Notes: generated by a model from the letters alone, not told the origin. DNA of 64,000 nt from Apricaphanius iberus (GCA_028564705.1 JAPXFQ010002623.1:1034001-1098000); one strand, 5' to 3'; counted from the first letter of the stretch, positions 33,004 through 45,165 are shown. Numbers and translations are program-made.

Positions 33004-34860
33004 ATAATATCTATTTATTCAGAATGTAGTAGACAGCAAAAAAATATATATATATTTTACGATTGCAAATAAAGTTTACGGCTTTCAAAACGGCAAAAAA
33101 TAAATACACAGATGAGTCTGCTTTACTGTTACTCTGGATGAAAGTCCTTTGAATTAGAGGCCAGAGAAAGTGCAGAAGTGTCTGGAGTTCTCACTGTTTA
33201 CAGCACAGAGCCATACAGTACTGCCCATCCACCACCTTTTGCTGCTTATCTGCACAGCCTGCTAAAAAAGGAAATTTCTTCTTTTTACGAGAAAGAAAAA
33301 TGTGCTTATTTTAAAATATTTCCCAAAGCAAAAGAACCTATGGTCATGGTGTACAACCTAAAGGGATGCCACCCATCACTTTTATTAAGTTAATGCTGTT
33401 TAAAATTAATATTTGGTCAGCTTTTAGTAACATCTCTTCCAAACAGCTTAATTCTGGCTGGATACTGGAACAGACAAACCGACTAATTAACTAACTAAGA
33501 ACATCTTATTAAATTTGTCTTACACCTAAAAGGGCAAAGAAATGAAGTAATATAAAACTTGACAAGCACACAAATATATTTAGTAAGTTTTTAAGTGTAA
33601 TGAAATATTTGAAAAAACGTCTGAAATAACATTAGAACTGTTATTATGAACCATATTTAAAAAGCTATTTTATGCTAGCTGTGCACAGCTAGCTATTTTA
33701 TGCTAGCTGTGTAGAAATAATTCATTCATGTGAGAACCTTTATGCAATGAAACTATTTTTACCCAAGGTTGTCATATCGACCCACGCATAATAAAGACTG
33801 ATAAGATTAGTTGAATTGGCTGTGGGCTGTCCTGTGATGGTTGGTATTTCTTATTACAAAATAGCTGACTGTCGTGATGATCCTGCTTTGAGACATATGC
33901 TTGCAAATTACTTTCAAAATGGCTTCCAAATTAAAAGTTTTAGGTGACATTATAAGTGACCAGTGACTTAGTAGAAATTGTCAACTTTCATCCTTTTTGG
34001 GAGAAGTTATCACATTTGAGCTGAATTTCATAAATCCTGTAGAACAATTTTTCTTGGTCATATTTTCATGATTTTTATTCAAATTAAATGTTTCTGTATT
34101 CCAGTGAGATAACACAGAAAATGCAGACTATCTGCAACTATGAATAATATATGAGTTAAACTGAAGGACGAAACATTTCGTGACTTCCCAGCTAGAGTCC
34201 ACGAGGTGCTTTCTTCTATTATTATTACATTTTAGCTTTGAAACCAAATTTTATCAAAGTGTCCACCAAACTAAGACATTCCATATTTTCTCAATGTCTT
34301 CTGCAACATAAAGTTTTCACAACACAGACAACCTGCCTCAGGAAAGGTGGATTGCACACCTATATCAGCACTGGTAAATGATAATTAAGCATCATTTCTC
34401 CAGGACTCATTATACTTTGCAATTCATTTCATAACTGCAGCAAATAATAACACAAGGTGACTTTGAGGGGATAATTGTTAATGAAAAGTATACCCTCTTT
34501 TGTCCTTCATTAGAAAAATAATCTGCATGCTGTTAATTAGCTCTGACTGAATTGTAAGTGCAAATTTCCAATCAATAGACTTTTTTCACCCAGTGATGTC
34601 ATTGCATCTCTCTTCTTTTTCTTTTCTTTTTTTTGCTCTAGTTGACACTACTTTCTCAAATGTCTGTCCCATACTTTTTTAGTAAATGACAAAATGTATA
34701 CATTTGGCGAATATTTTAGTTATCGGGCTACTTTGCTATGGAACCAGCTCCCAAACGTTTCTGATCAGAGTGGCTTAGGTTATGCTGATGTTGGGTCACA
34801 CACACAGCCATCGGGTGACGCTAACCTGATCTCTTCCACTGTAAGAACTGCCAGCAGAAC
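33004..34860. other. Intronic DNA with a short tandem/palindrome at 33663-33711
   Basis: No exon supported. 34430-34590 is a non-repetitive AT-rich stretch with gctgttaattagctctg and tgaattgtaagtgc words that could be a conserved non-coding element. Confidence 0.35.
33663..33711. repeat. Two-copy tandem repeat with a 20-bp palindrome
   Basis: AGCTATTTTATGCTAGCTGT occurs at 33663-33682 and again at 33691-33710 (28-bp period, next base G in both). The junction contains the perfect palindrome GCTAGCTGTGCACAGCTAGC at 33674-33693. Confidence 0.8.
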
Positions 34861-34870
34861 CTACAAATAG

Positions 34871-34963
34871 AGGTGCTCGGCCAGCTGCTCTTCCTTAGCC
34901 AAGCAGCCTCACTCACTTTTAGACTCACTCACTTCATTCACTCAGAGCTTTGGCCGAGCACCT
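34871..34963. repeat. Inverted repeat, 13-bp arms
   Basis: AGGTGCTCGGCCA (34871-34883) and TGGCCGAGCACCT (34951-34963) are perfect inverse copies around a 67-base loop that itself contains gctgc/gcagc. It is followed 5 bp later by the next hairpin. Function unknown; a transcribed structured RNA or transposon terminus are both possible. Confidence 0.75.
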
Positions 34964-34968
34964 GATCG

Positions 34969-34999
34969 GGAATACCCACATCTTTGGTGTGGGTATTCC
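34969..34999. repeat. Perfect hairpin, 12-bp stem and 7-base loop
   Basis: GGAATACCCACA (34969-34980), loop TCTTTGG, then TGTGGGTATTCC (34988-34999). A pyrimidine stretch ending in tttgcag follows at 35000-35021. Confidence 0.8.
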
Positions 35000-36200
35000 T
35001 TCCTTTGCTTTCCTTTGCAGGTGAAGGAGAAACATCTGAATTCGAGGAGGAACTCAATCAAGCAACACAAAAACGACTGATCAGGTGGCTGAAAAACATT
35101 GATAAACAAACCCCGTTCTGCCTGAACTCTGTAGACCATTCCTGAATCTGCTGGTTGCCGCAAGAGAAACAGGAGCCTGAGCTGCATGCCTAAACCGGCT
35201 GGAAGCCTTCATGCCAGAGCAGATAAGAATTGCCGTGCTGGAAAGCTGCCAAAGGTAACTGTTTCAAATGAAAGAAATTGGTGCTGATTGCCGCCTAGTC
35301 AAATCGGAAGACGGGCCACCAGCATCTCCAGTGGCCGCCGCCACGTAGCTGAGCTCAGAGAGGAGGGAAACTACGCTGAGGCCAGACGTTCCCGGTGCTA
35401 CCAGCCCTCTAATTGGCTTAGCAACCCCTTTGTTAGCCTGCCAGCTAACACCCATCGAGTGACTTTTCCCGACAAAGAGTCGTTTTAAATCTTGTAATTT
35501 GAGCTAGTCAAACAGACAGGAGTTTTCCCCTTTTTGTTAAATGTTTAATAAATGTATTTTGAGCAGCTCCAAAAACCCACATGTGTTACAGGGAGCTAAG
35601 CTAAGATTAGCCACGTGTTGGCCCATGCCAGCACACAATGTATAGACAATCAAAGGTGTTAAAATAAAGATCATTTCAGAGAAGATTAAGAACAGACACT
35701 GATCTTATTAGCCCTGTTTGAGACCCTATTTGTATGAAAATACTGGAATTAGTTTGTTCACTTTGGTGACTAATCCATGAATAGAAGTAAGTTCTCAAAG
35801 ATCAATGACTTCTTATCCATATAATTTTTAAACAAACATTTCTTGATCCAAAGAATGTTAATTTTCAGCTTTATTGGTTCAGACATAAATAAATGGTGCT
35901 AAATTAGTTAAACTAATTACAATTTGTAAACTAATTTAGCTTTTATTCTTAAGGCATCCAGATTCCTCCAAGCATAAATCAGAATTTATGTTTTCTATCT
36001 TTATTGCATTTTTCTCCATTTGTTTTCGTTTATTTTTTTGTTATTCATATAGTTTGATGAGAAGTGTTGGTTATTAGTTTGAGTGATTAAATGTTTATTT
36101 TTCTTCTTCTGTAAATAAACCTTTGACATGTGGCAAGGTTTCATGATCAATAGACGGTAAAGAATTCATTCTTTGATATTATGAGACCGATATAGATATT
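35000..36200. other. Unrecognised segment with GC-richer core
   Basis: 35160-35480 is richer in GC and CpG than its surroundings, with short frames on both strands that have no recognised domain. AATAAA is at about 35548. It may be part of an unrecognised repeat beginning with the hairpins at 34871-34999. Confidence 0.3.
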
Positions 36201-36280
36201 TTGGCTATTAAAATAGTTCCTGGAAACCCAGGATAAGCAGTCCTTTGGCCATAAGCAGTCCTTTGGCTGTTAATAGCCAA
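36201..36280. repeat. Inverted repeat enclosing an 18-bp tandem duplication
   Basis: TTGGCTATTA (36201-36210) and TAATAGCCAA (36271-36280) are perfect inverse copies. Between them ATAAGCAGTCCTTTGGC occurs twice (36233-36249 and 36251-36267). Confidence 0.75.
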
Positions 36281-36469
36281 ATAGCTGCATTTTTACCTCA
36301 AATGTGCAACACTGAGCTACTGCTGTAGCTATGTTGCAGTGAGCTTGGGCTTAAAGAGGACATACTGACCACTTTTCCACAATCTACTACATTCACCCAC
36401 TACCCTCCAATTTCGCAACATCTGTTGATATTTAAATTTTTAATTATGTTTTCTTGCATTTTTTTCTCT

Positions 36470-37168
36470 TCATACAACATTCATCCGGCATGGAATTCTG
36501 TTTAGCTCCACCACCTTCCTGATGGAGGGCAATGACTGAGCTACTGCTGCAAACAAATTAATATTCTCCTTTTATAGATGATACACCAGGCCGTCTTTAT
36601 CCTAGACATAGCTATTGACTGAGCTTTTACTGTGACTAACTGTATGTGCTCTATTTAATGCTATATACTTGAATATTGATTCAGAGCTTATCTGCTTACT
36701 TGTGTTTTTCTCCTAGATGAAGTGACTAAAGGAACTACTACCTGAATTTACTTTTTACTTAACTCAGAAAGTACCTTTGAATCAGCGTTTGTTTTTTGCT
36801 TATTTGTTGTGTACACTGTCTTCTAAAAAATATTCTGCTAATAAAAAATCCTGTTTAAGGAGATTTTTCGTTTTTGGTTTCGCTAAGTGCATGTTGAATA
36901 TAAGGGATTGCTGCAAAGCTGATGACTCTGTGCAATCAATAGTCCGCTGATGTCCTATGTTTATCCTGGAGAAGGGAAATGTTGCAAGTCAGAACTCTAT
37001 GCAATCTGCTATGTTTTCTTAGAAAACTTTTTATCCAATATGAATAATAAACTTAACTTCACTGCAATATTTCAGAAATAGGATAAAATTGAAATCACTT
37101 TTGTAACGTGCTTTGAGAGATCATTTTTTCTGACTTAGTGCTATATAAACAAACTGAACTGAATGAGA
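36470..37168 (+). mobile_element. 3' UTR of an L2-type LINE
   Basis: Resembles a widespread fish LINE 3' end: cctgtttaaggagatttt, gctgcaaagctgatgac, ttagaaaactttttatcc and, at the very end, taacgtgctttgagaga followed by gtgctatataaacaaactg and a (CTGAA)n-like tail. No coding part is recognisable. A decayed relative of the last 60 bp is at 53705-53775. Confidence 0.6.
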
Positions 37169-37267
37169 TTGTCTGTAATTGTTTATCTGTGTCTGTGTCT
37201 TTGTTTGTAAAATGGTTAACTGCAGAAATACAACCATGTATTTTTATAAAAGTTTTGAAATGTGATC

Positions 37268-37482
37268 CTTCCATCATCCATACCCACTTACACTTGCTTG
37301 GTCACAATTAACTTAACAGTCATATTTTTTGGGCTTCGGGAGGAAGCCAGAGTTCCCTGAAAGTGCACAGGGACAACATACAAACTCCATGCAGAAAGAG
37401 CCAAAGTTAGGTTTCATATTTAGGACCTTCTTACTGTAAGGCAGCAGAGCTACTAACTGTCACTGTGCAGACCTGGTTAAAT
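37268..37482 (-). repeat. tRNA-derived SINE copy, minus strand
   Basis: The inverse of the 27612-27962 family: catccatacccact corresponds to the tail side, caaactccatgcagaaagag to the conserved body box, and the right end (ctactaactgtcactgtgc) to the A-box head. The 3' part is shortened. Confidence 0.6.
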
Positions 37483-38021
37483 ACCACTGTAGCTAAAGTT
37501 AGCGGGCATTTAAATTAATAACTCCAGTATAGAAAATATTTTAAAAATAACTAAACAGGATATAGAGGATTTCTAAACAAGAAAGCAAAAGATTGAGAAA
37601 AGCAGTCATATTGTAGAGAAGACAAAATAGGCTTCCTTAAAAGTGTACTGAAAAGAGATTGAAAGAAAAGTTTAACTGGGAAAAATTGACTTTCAAAAAG
37701 TAGAAAAAGAAGACTGTGAGTTACGACTTATCATGCAAAGGAAAAGCCATTAAGTGTTGAATCTCAAAGGAATTTTTCCCTACATGTCAGTCATTTTACC
37801 CCTTTACTGAGTCAATGCAATTAGACCTGTACACCAGCCCAGCACTTCAGTCCCATCTCCTGCAATAACGAAGCAAACTGCAGGTTATCACTTCTTCGTC
37901 ATAGAGCTTTTGTCAGCTATTCCGATTACTTCACTTTATGCAATTTGAATCTAAATCAAGCCATTCATTTGCCTGCATGCATGCCTTTATCCTCTCCCCG
38001 AATGATTTGTGGATGTGCAGT
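37483..38021. other. Intronic DNA, nothing recognised
   Basis: No exon or repeat supported. Confidence 0.4.
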
Positions 38022-38024
38022 AAA

Positions 38025-38064
38025 GGGGGGGGGTGGATGGGGGGGGGGGGCGGTGGGGGCGGGA
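38025..38064 (+). repeat. G-rich tract with G-quadruplex potential
   Basis: Runs of 9, 12, 2, 5 and 3 consecutive G separated by 1-5 bases, so many registers allow four G-triplet runs. Long homopolymer runs are also prone to sequencing error, so exact lengths are uncertain. Confidence 0.8.
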
Positions 38065-39359
38065 TGTGAAAATGAATATGAGGAGAAGGCAGAGGATTCC
38101 CACTTTTGGTTTTGAAAATGTCTGTCTGTGTAGGCAGCCGTAGAAAGGGTTCAGGGATGGGGGACTTTTAGCTTCAGAATCGTTAGCTTTTATTCAGGTT
38201 CAGCAAATAAAAAGTTGAGGGAAAGAGAAACTTAAAGAATACATGAAAGGCATAGGAAGAGAAAGGTGGGTGAATTCCCAAGAGTTGAGAGGAATCAGTG
38301 AAGGTGTGAATAGTTCAGTTGTCTTTTGATGCAGTGTAGGATTGTGTATAATGATGCATCACTCACAAATGGAAATCACTGATGTTTTTAAGAGTTTTAC
38401 TGCCTTAGAGTGCTTCATTTCTGGTAAATAAGGAGTAACAAAGCGTATTTTAGTGCCAATAGGAAAAATCAGATGGGGATTATTTTACTTGTTGTCAGTT
38501 GGGGATTGAAGTCGCAAAAATAGTCACACTTGACTTAGAGTTGCACTCTCAAGGTGCACTCCCACTGCAGGAACCTAAGCCTTTTGTTTCAATCATTTAC
38601 CAGTTTATCCTCCTCTGTAGTTCATATTTTCTGTTAACCATAAATTACATGACAAGAATTTAGCATGTTTCATTGGAGACAATATTTCAATCTAATCAGC
38701 CTTGCTGAATATACCAGGTCATACTTATGCTATCAGTTTTTCCACATAGACAGAGAGCGTAATGCTTTCATCAAAGCTTTCTGACCAATACAATTTGAAT
38801 ACTTTTTTTGCAAATATTTTCCAACATACAGATTGAAGCAATTAAAACTCCCAAAGATTGTTGATGATTTCTTAATAATTAATCCGCATGAATAGAACAG
38901 ACCGCTGCATGTTTATGTAAAATTATTCTTCCAACAATACTTATTAAGCATACTATTTTAAATTACGATTCATGGACCATTCCAAACTTCTTCTCAATTA
39001 AAACTGGGTTTAAACCAGTTTTGGAGCTTAATCAGGATGAAATTGTCACAAACTACATCTTAAAATAGCCCATTTTAACCATCTACATAAATAACTTGGT
39101 AAAGTGAAAAACACAAACAAAAACAGCCTAGAATATAAAAAGGTAGAAAAATATAAAATAAATAACTTAAACATTGGAGAATAAATGTCCAGAAAATCAT
39201 AAAATGGAAAAAGGCTAATCTAGAAAAGGGTTTTTAAAAAATCAATACAAGATCGTTTTTGCTTATAATGAGCTAAAAAGAAATCTGCCAATGGAACAAG
39301 TAAAATGGATTTTTACTTTCTTACAAATAATGTTTTTGCAGTGTAGGTGAAACATACTT
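38065..39359. other. Intronic DNA, nothing recognised
   Basis: No exon or repeat supported. Confidence 0.4.
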
Positions 39360-40210
39360 TTAGAGTCAGAGTTTGGGACTTGAGTCTCATGATCACTTTT
39401 CAACAGTTTTAAGCATGAATTGGACTTTTCCTTTAAAGATTAGTTACTTAACTAGTTCTTGGGGCTTAAAATTTATAATTGCATTTATGTAGAATCTATG
39501 ACTGAACATGTGACTTTGCCTTTGACCTGTGGCAGAAGATTTGATTTTAAATTGCCCCACAAGCTTTGAGATGAAAGACTGGAAACTACACATTTCCAAA
39601 TCTAGTCAAAAGACTAAAATGAGTCTGTTTAGACTCATTTTAGTCTTTTGACTAGATTTGGAAATTACCTTCGGTATCCTGAGAAACAGCCCTGAAATGC
39701 ATCACTCAAATTAAGACTTGAAATTTGAATTGAACTTTTCCTCTTTAATATTGTGGACTTTACTTAGACTTGGGAGGAACAATTTGAAACTTTCCTCGAA
39801 TTTGACCCTCAAAGACTCAAGAATTATTCCTAAAAAGTCTGACTTGGGCTTACCTAAAGAAATCCAACTTAAACTTACTTAGGAAGAATAAAAATATTGT
39901 GGAGCACCAGCTGTATATCCTAGTATATCATTTTAAACGTTTGTAAAACTTATATAAATAAACAGGAAAGTAGCTTTAAATTAGGCTTTGGTTTTAAAGT
40001 CTTGAAACTTAACTTAGATTTGCCCCTGAATTGAAATCGCATGGCAAGAATTCAGACAACATTGCGAGTGAGGTGAAAGGCTGGAACGCTGACTTGGACC
40101 TGTTTCTCAAAGACTAGTAACTTGACTTGGAGCCAAAGATTCAAAGATCTCACTTTGACATGCCTGTCAGAGATTTGTAACGTGACTTAGATTTGGAATA
40201 AATGGTTTGT
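39360..40210. repeat. Decayed tandem array of an ACTTG-type unit
   Basis: The text repeatedly returns to variants of a unit like gacttgacttggacttttcc...aaagac, for example at 39370, 39415, 39710, 39750, 39825, 39990, 40090, 40125 and 40185. Spacing is irregular at roughly 40-90 bp. This is a known-looking but highly diverged fish repeat type, related to the shorter stretch at 27290-27430. Confidence 0.5.
39592..39665. repeat. Perfect 35-bp inverted repeat, 4-base spacer
   Basis: The left arm 39592-39626 (starting ATTTCCAAATCTAG) and the right arm 39631-39665 (ending CTAGATTTGGAAAT) are exact inverse copies around GTTT. The arms show no mismatch although the surrounding array is heavily diverged, so the inversion event is recent relative to the array. 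Confidence 0.95.
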
Positions 40211-41969
40211 GAATATCTATGCCTTAAACTTCCTTTCATCTTCATTTACATCTTCATTGTTTCACTAAATGATTCACTCTTCAAAATTTAAACTCTGTAA
40301 ATATGCAGCTTGCCCAAGGCATTCCATTAGAGATCATGAGATGAAATACTGAATATATTTTTGCATTTCTGTTTTTTAACATGGGCAGAGCTTTAAAAGA
40401 AAAAGAAAGTACGCAACATTAAATAAAGCCAACACGAAAATTTTGTTAGTCCCGATGAGTAATTGTAGTTTTGCAATACCCCTAAGGCAGGTATAAAGAC
40501 ATTTTTTGAGGATTTCCTTGATTGTTTACGCTTCTGAAAGATGAGATTTACACTTCACAATATGCAGGCAATTAAAAAAAAAGTCTGACATTCATGCGTA
40601 CACACATTCATTCGCCCACTCGCTCTATATCCACTTTCCTCACACTTGCAGAGAGTCTAATTACAGTGACACCTTCAAGTAAAAGTTCCATTTGATCAAG
40701 GACAGAGGTGAGAGCCGAGGCGCAGTGATCCTGCAAATGATTCTTTCCCTTTACTTTCTGACACATCAGGATGGAGAAAAAATATATAGCAGAGACCTAA
40801 TTAATATTTTTTTTTTTAAATAGATACAAAGTGCACCTCAGCCCTAACGCTGTTTCTACAGTGCATCTAAGCGCTTTATAATTAGCACTTGTGACCATCT
40901 CAAGTGAATTACATGCAGAAGTCTGTCTGTAGCAAAAAAGTCCACCTTTATGGCTTAGAAAAAATCCAAGACAGCTCGGAAGAGACCCATATGGCACCCT
41001 GTTGCTTTTTATGCAAATTGGACTATGGAACAATATCTCTGGCAGCCACTGCTCAGTACTGTTATAATAAACTTGGTGAGGGGAAAAAATTAAATAAAGC
41101 TGGCCAGAATAATGATTACAACAGAGAATTACTAGGAGCCGTTTGAGGAGTTTCATCCAAAAGCAGGTGTTCCTTCCTTTCAGATGTTAACAACATCAAA
41201 CCTGTGTTGAACAAAAGCTGGCAGTCTGGCAGGTCGCCTTTTTATCCTAAGTCCTGAGGCAGCATTGTACATTCGCTGCCAAACCTAATTTACAGGGAAC
41301 ATGAAGTTTGTGCATAAGAAGTGAAATTACAAAAATACTAATTCTTTTAAGGCTTTTTGAGGATATAAATTTCAATACATATTAAACAAATTATATCAAT
41401 CAGTGTGTTAATGTGCACATCTTAATAGAATTGTGGCAATAATCGAACTAACAGCTTAGTCTTTTTCCCAGTTTACCTGTCACTCAGAAAATCTAATTAT
41501 TGAATAAAGACTCTCCATTCCACAATGCTAGGTGGCGACATGTCCTTTTTCACTTTGGAATTCGGTCTGGTCACACGGATAGGAAACAAATGCTGGTAAC
41601 AGTGAAGCAGAGGGGGTAAAAGCAGGATATGCACAAGGAATGAAGAAATTGATGACAACAACGCTGCAGCACAGAACACTTCATAAGTACTATATTGTTT
41701 GATTGTGTTACACTCATTGTTGCTGCTTTGTTGTTGTGTTTCAGTCTTTGTATTCCCACTTCCACAGTCTCATCACTTTCTGCATAAAGTTCAGATGAAG
41801 CAGGGTTGAAGTTACATGCAGAGAAATATGATTTTCTAACATCGTTATTTGGGTGGGTTTTTCCAACTATGAGGGTTTGTTATCGAGATCTGGATATCGA
41901 TATCAAACCCTGATAGGGCCCATTTGTATCCCTCGTCTCACTTGCTTTAAGGGATGCTCCGGAGTAGGT
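40211..41969. other. Intronic DNA, nothing recognised
   Basis: No exon or repeat supported; overlapping frames at 40797-41156 on both strands have no known domain. Confidence 0.4.
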
Positions 41970-41979
41970 CTAAAGTAAT

Positions 41980-43005
41980 GTGTGCATTTGTATTCAGACA
42001 CATTTTCTTTGACAGCCCACAATAAATACACTAAATGTTTTCAGAAGATGCTAAAATGCAGGAGCAACAATGCAAGAATACTTTACTTTATTTAGGTCTG
42101 TCACATAGAGTGCTAACATAAATACAGTAAGGAATTCATTTACAATGTAATAACAGGTAAAAACATATGAAACCGGTAAAAAAAATTTCTCAAGGCACTG
42201 TAATTTGGAAATGCAAAACAACTGCTTGACCACAAAGTAGACTGTCAACTGATCAGATATGAAGTAAATAATTTCTTCAGTTCAACTAAGCTGATGTGGA
42301 AGGAAAAAATAATTTTTAAAGTAAACACACATCAAAAGTTATTTTTATGTCAGAGGCCAGGGAAGGGACACAGCTCTCAGGATCAAAAACGAAATGACAT
42401 GTAGTTAGGACAAAACAATTATCATGGAGTCTAAAACTTATTAAAACACCCAAACTAAAGGCAAAGAGGGGGGAAGTAGTCACTGATAAAGTGAAACACA
42501 GTTTGAGCAACAGAAGTTGAGAGAAATAAAGAGTAGGCGGAAGACATGAATACCTAGATAAGAAAGACAAGATCTTGATGACGGGAAAAAAATGGGGAAG
42601 GTAAAAAGCTGTCAGGAAAGGCAGTCTGTGACAGTTTTTCCAAAGCTTAGCAGCAGTGTGGATCAGTGCAAACCAACAAAGCCTAAGCCAAGTAAAGTAG
42701 TTGTACCTGTTGTCTTTTAAAAGAATGAGGAACACTTGTTTTTACTGTATGCATTACTGTACGTCTATACGAATGCTTTCTGTCTGAGCATCAGAAAAAC
42801 AAAAGGGGTTTCACGGAAAAAAATAGCATTCATAATAAAAACTTTTCAAAGAAGCTTCCTCTTATTTTCCGGGAACTGGAATGTAAAAGAATAAGAAAAA
42901 TTCAACGATTGCAGCCACATTTTGTGACTACTTGGAAATGAATAGCAGCTGATTCTAGGGACCAAATGTTCACATACAGGTGTTAAGTCCTTTGGAGTTT
43001 TTACA
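41980..43005. repeat. Segmental duplication, block A copy 1
   Basis: Starts gtgtgcatttgtattcagac and ends near cacatacaggtgttaagtcc. It is repeated with high identity at 44811-45165 and 45784-46430. A 139-codon minus frame (42316-42735) lies inside. Its counterpart in copy 2 is also open, but this reflects shared DNA rather than a recognised protein. Confidence 0.85.
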
Positions 43006-44404
43006 TATTCCTTTAACATTTTCTTACTTTGTTATGTTACAGCAACTTCGTCATTTATTTGTATCTCAAGTGCTAAATTAACAGCTCAAAGAAAGGGTAT
43101 ACTCCGAAACAAAATCTTAAGGTGAATAAAAATGTTACAGCGCTTTGTTCATGTGTGTCTGGGGGGACTTTTAAGCTATGGTTGGTGGATGCAGTAGGAT
43201 GGAGTTTAAATTTCTAAAAAGATCCAAAGGATTGTAACTGAAGAAAAAAAAATTGTACACTCGGGAAAAATATTGCCTGCACTGAGCCGATCGATCAAAC
43301 AGTCTGTCACGTTACAGATACTTACTGCAGCCCAATATCTGAGAGGACTTCTGACCTATCATTAGTTTTTTGGAGCTTTCAACATTTATACAATTTCCCT
43401 CTCCTGCAGAGACAAAGCATCCCTGAAGCATTATACTTCAACAGATCTTCAAAATATTTTAGTCTGCCGACGGAGTGTTCAGTAAACTGCGGAGTGATAG
43501 TTTTCCTCCATAACAAAGGTATAAAAGTTCAGTTTTTTGTGTCATTTAAATATAGAATACTCTTTCACTTGTTTGCTGTGTCCTGTACTTGGCTTTTGGC
43601 TAATGACAATTCTCATTGCATTCTTAGTTACAGTCCTCTTGGCTGCTTATGCGATCTCTTTGACTGGCCTGTCATTTGAGTGGATATCCTTCCTGATAGA
43701 TTTGCAGCTGAGCTAAACCTATTCCATTTGAACAATGGGTTAAACAACACTCTGTGAGAACTCTGTTTAAATCTTGAAAATGTGTTTCATGACCTAACCC
43801 TGCTTCAAGCTTCTCCACCTTTTCTCCTTGACCTGCCTCATACATCATTTAATTTACATGTTGCTGTTTGGTCAGTAATGTTCTCTAACCAATTATGAAA
43901 TCTTAAAAAAAACAATTGTATTTATATTAAGATTAGATTACACAGTAATGAACTCTATTTCTAATCCAGTGAGTTTTCAAGGCCGATAAAGATAACACTT
44001 CCTGCAAGACCTCCATCTGCTCTGTGTTAACCTCAAAGAATAACATGGATGAAACACCAAATAAAAGAAGCAACATTTCTGTTATGTGAGAAATACTGAC
44101 TTAACTTTGAACTTCTAAACAAGATCTGAGCTTAACATCTCATGAGAATTCTCATCTCATGAGAAGGATAGAAGTAACAGCACACATTTGAACATGGCAG
44201 TTTATTTCCAATGCTAAGCTTCTCCATGAATTACCAGGGCAGCATGTATAGCAAAGTGAAAAGACTTTAATTTAAAAAACAAATACTGACAGAGGATGTA
44301 ACTTCTTTTTACAATGCCTATATATGATTGTTTTTGATTGAATACAACCATGGGCCTAACGGATGCAGGGTACGAGTGGGACATGTCCCCCTGCAATTTT
44401 CATG
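43006..44404. other. Spacer between blocks A and B in duplication unit 1
   Basis: About 1.4 kb present between A and B in unit 1 but nearly absent from unit 2, so it was inserted in one or deleted from the other. No exon or known repeat recognised. Confidence 0.45.
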
Positions 44405-44590
44405 TTGGTACCCACTATCCCCCACACTTTTTTCAGCCATTATAGACATTTAATGGGTTGATGTGCGGTAATCTAGTTTTCCGAGCGGTCGTTAAATGCA
44501 AGTGTATACATGCTAACGTGGGCAGCAGTGAATCACAGACAAGGACTGCTGAGCAGAGTAGCATGTTCTGCAAACCAGCCAGATTCAGGA
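44405..44590. repeat. Segmental duplication, block B copy 1
   Basis: From acccactatcccccacactt to gcaaaccagccagattca; repeated at about 46446-46628 with few substitutions. Confidence 0.85.
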
Positions 44591-44810
44591 AACATCTTTT
44601 TTTTTCTGATAAACTGAATTTTGTTTTTTTAGTAGCAGGAAGCCACAATCATCAAAAATTTTATGAAATAAACACCTAAAATTTAAAGAAGTAGTTCTCA
44701 TGTAGTAATTTTCAAAAGATTAATTTTCTCAATTTAATTACTTAACAAAAATCATTTTTTGATAAAGTTCTAGTTTGCTGAGATCTATTTCTAAGCATCT
44801 AAAGTATTGT

Positions 44811-45165
44811 GTGCATTTGTATTCAGACACATTTTCTTTGACACCCCAAAAAAATACACTAAATGTTTTCAGAAGATGCTAAATTGCAGGAGCAACAATG
44901 CAAGAATACTCTACTTCCTTTAGGTCTGTCACATAGAATTCTAACATAAATACACTAAGGAATTAATTTACAATGTAATAACAGGTAAAAACATAAGAAA
45001 CCAGTAAAAATCCTTTCTCAAGGCACTGTAATTTGGAAATGCAAAACAACTGCTTGACCACAAAGTAGACTGTCAAATAATCAAATATGAAGTAAATAAT
45101 TTATTCGGTTCAACTAAGCTGATGTGGAAGGAAAAATTAATTTAAAAGTAAACACAGATCAAAAG
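44811..45165. repeat. Segmental duplication, block A copy 2, first part
   Basis: Corresponds to about 41980-42335 in copy 1, ending at agatcaaaagttattt. Alignment then breaks for 618 bp. Confidence 0.85.

Noticed and set aside
42316..42735. 139-codon minus-strand ORF, also open (164 codons) in the duplicated copy at 45678-46172.
   Set aside because: Both copies come from one recent segmental duplication, so shared openness is expected. The product has no domain, the downstream ends differ, and there is no splice or promoter context.
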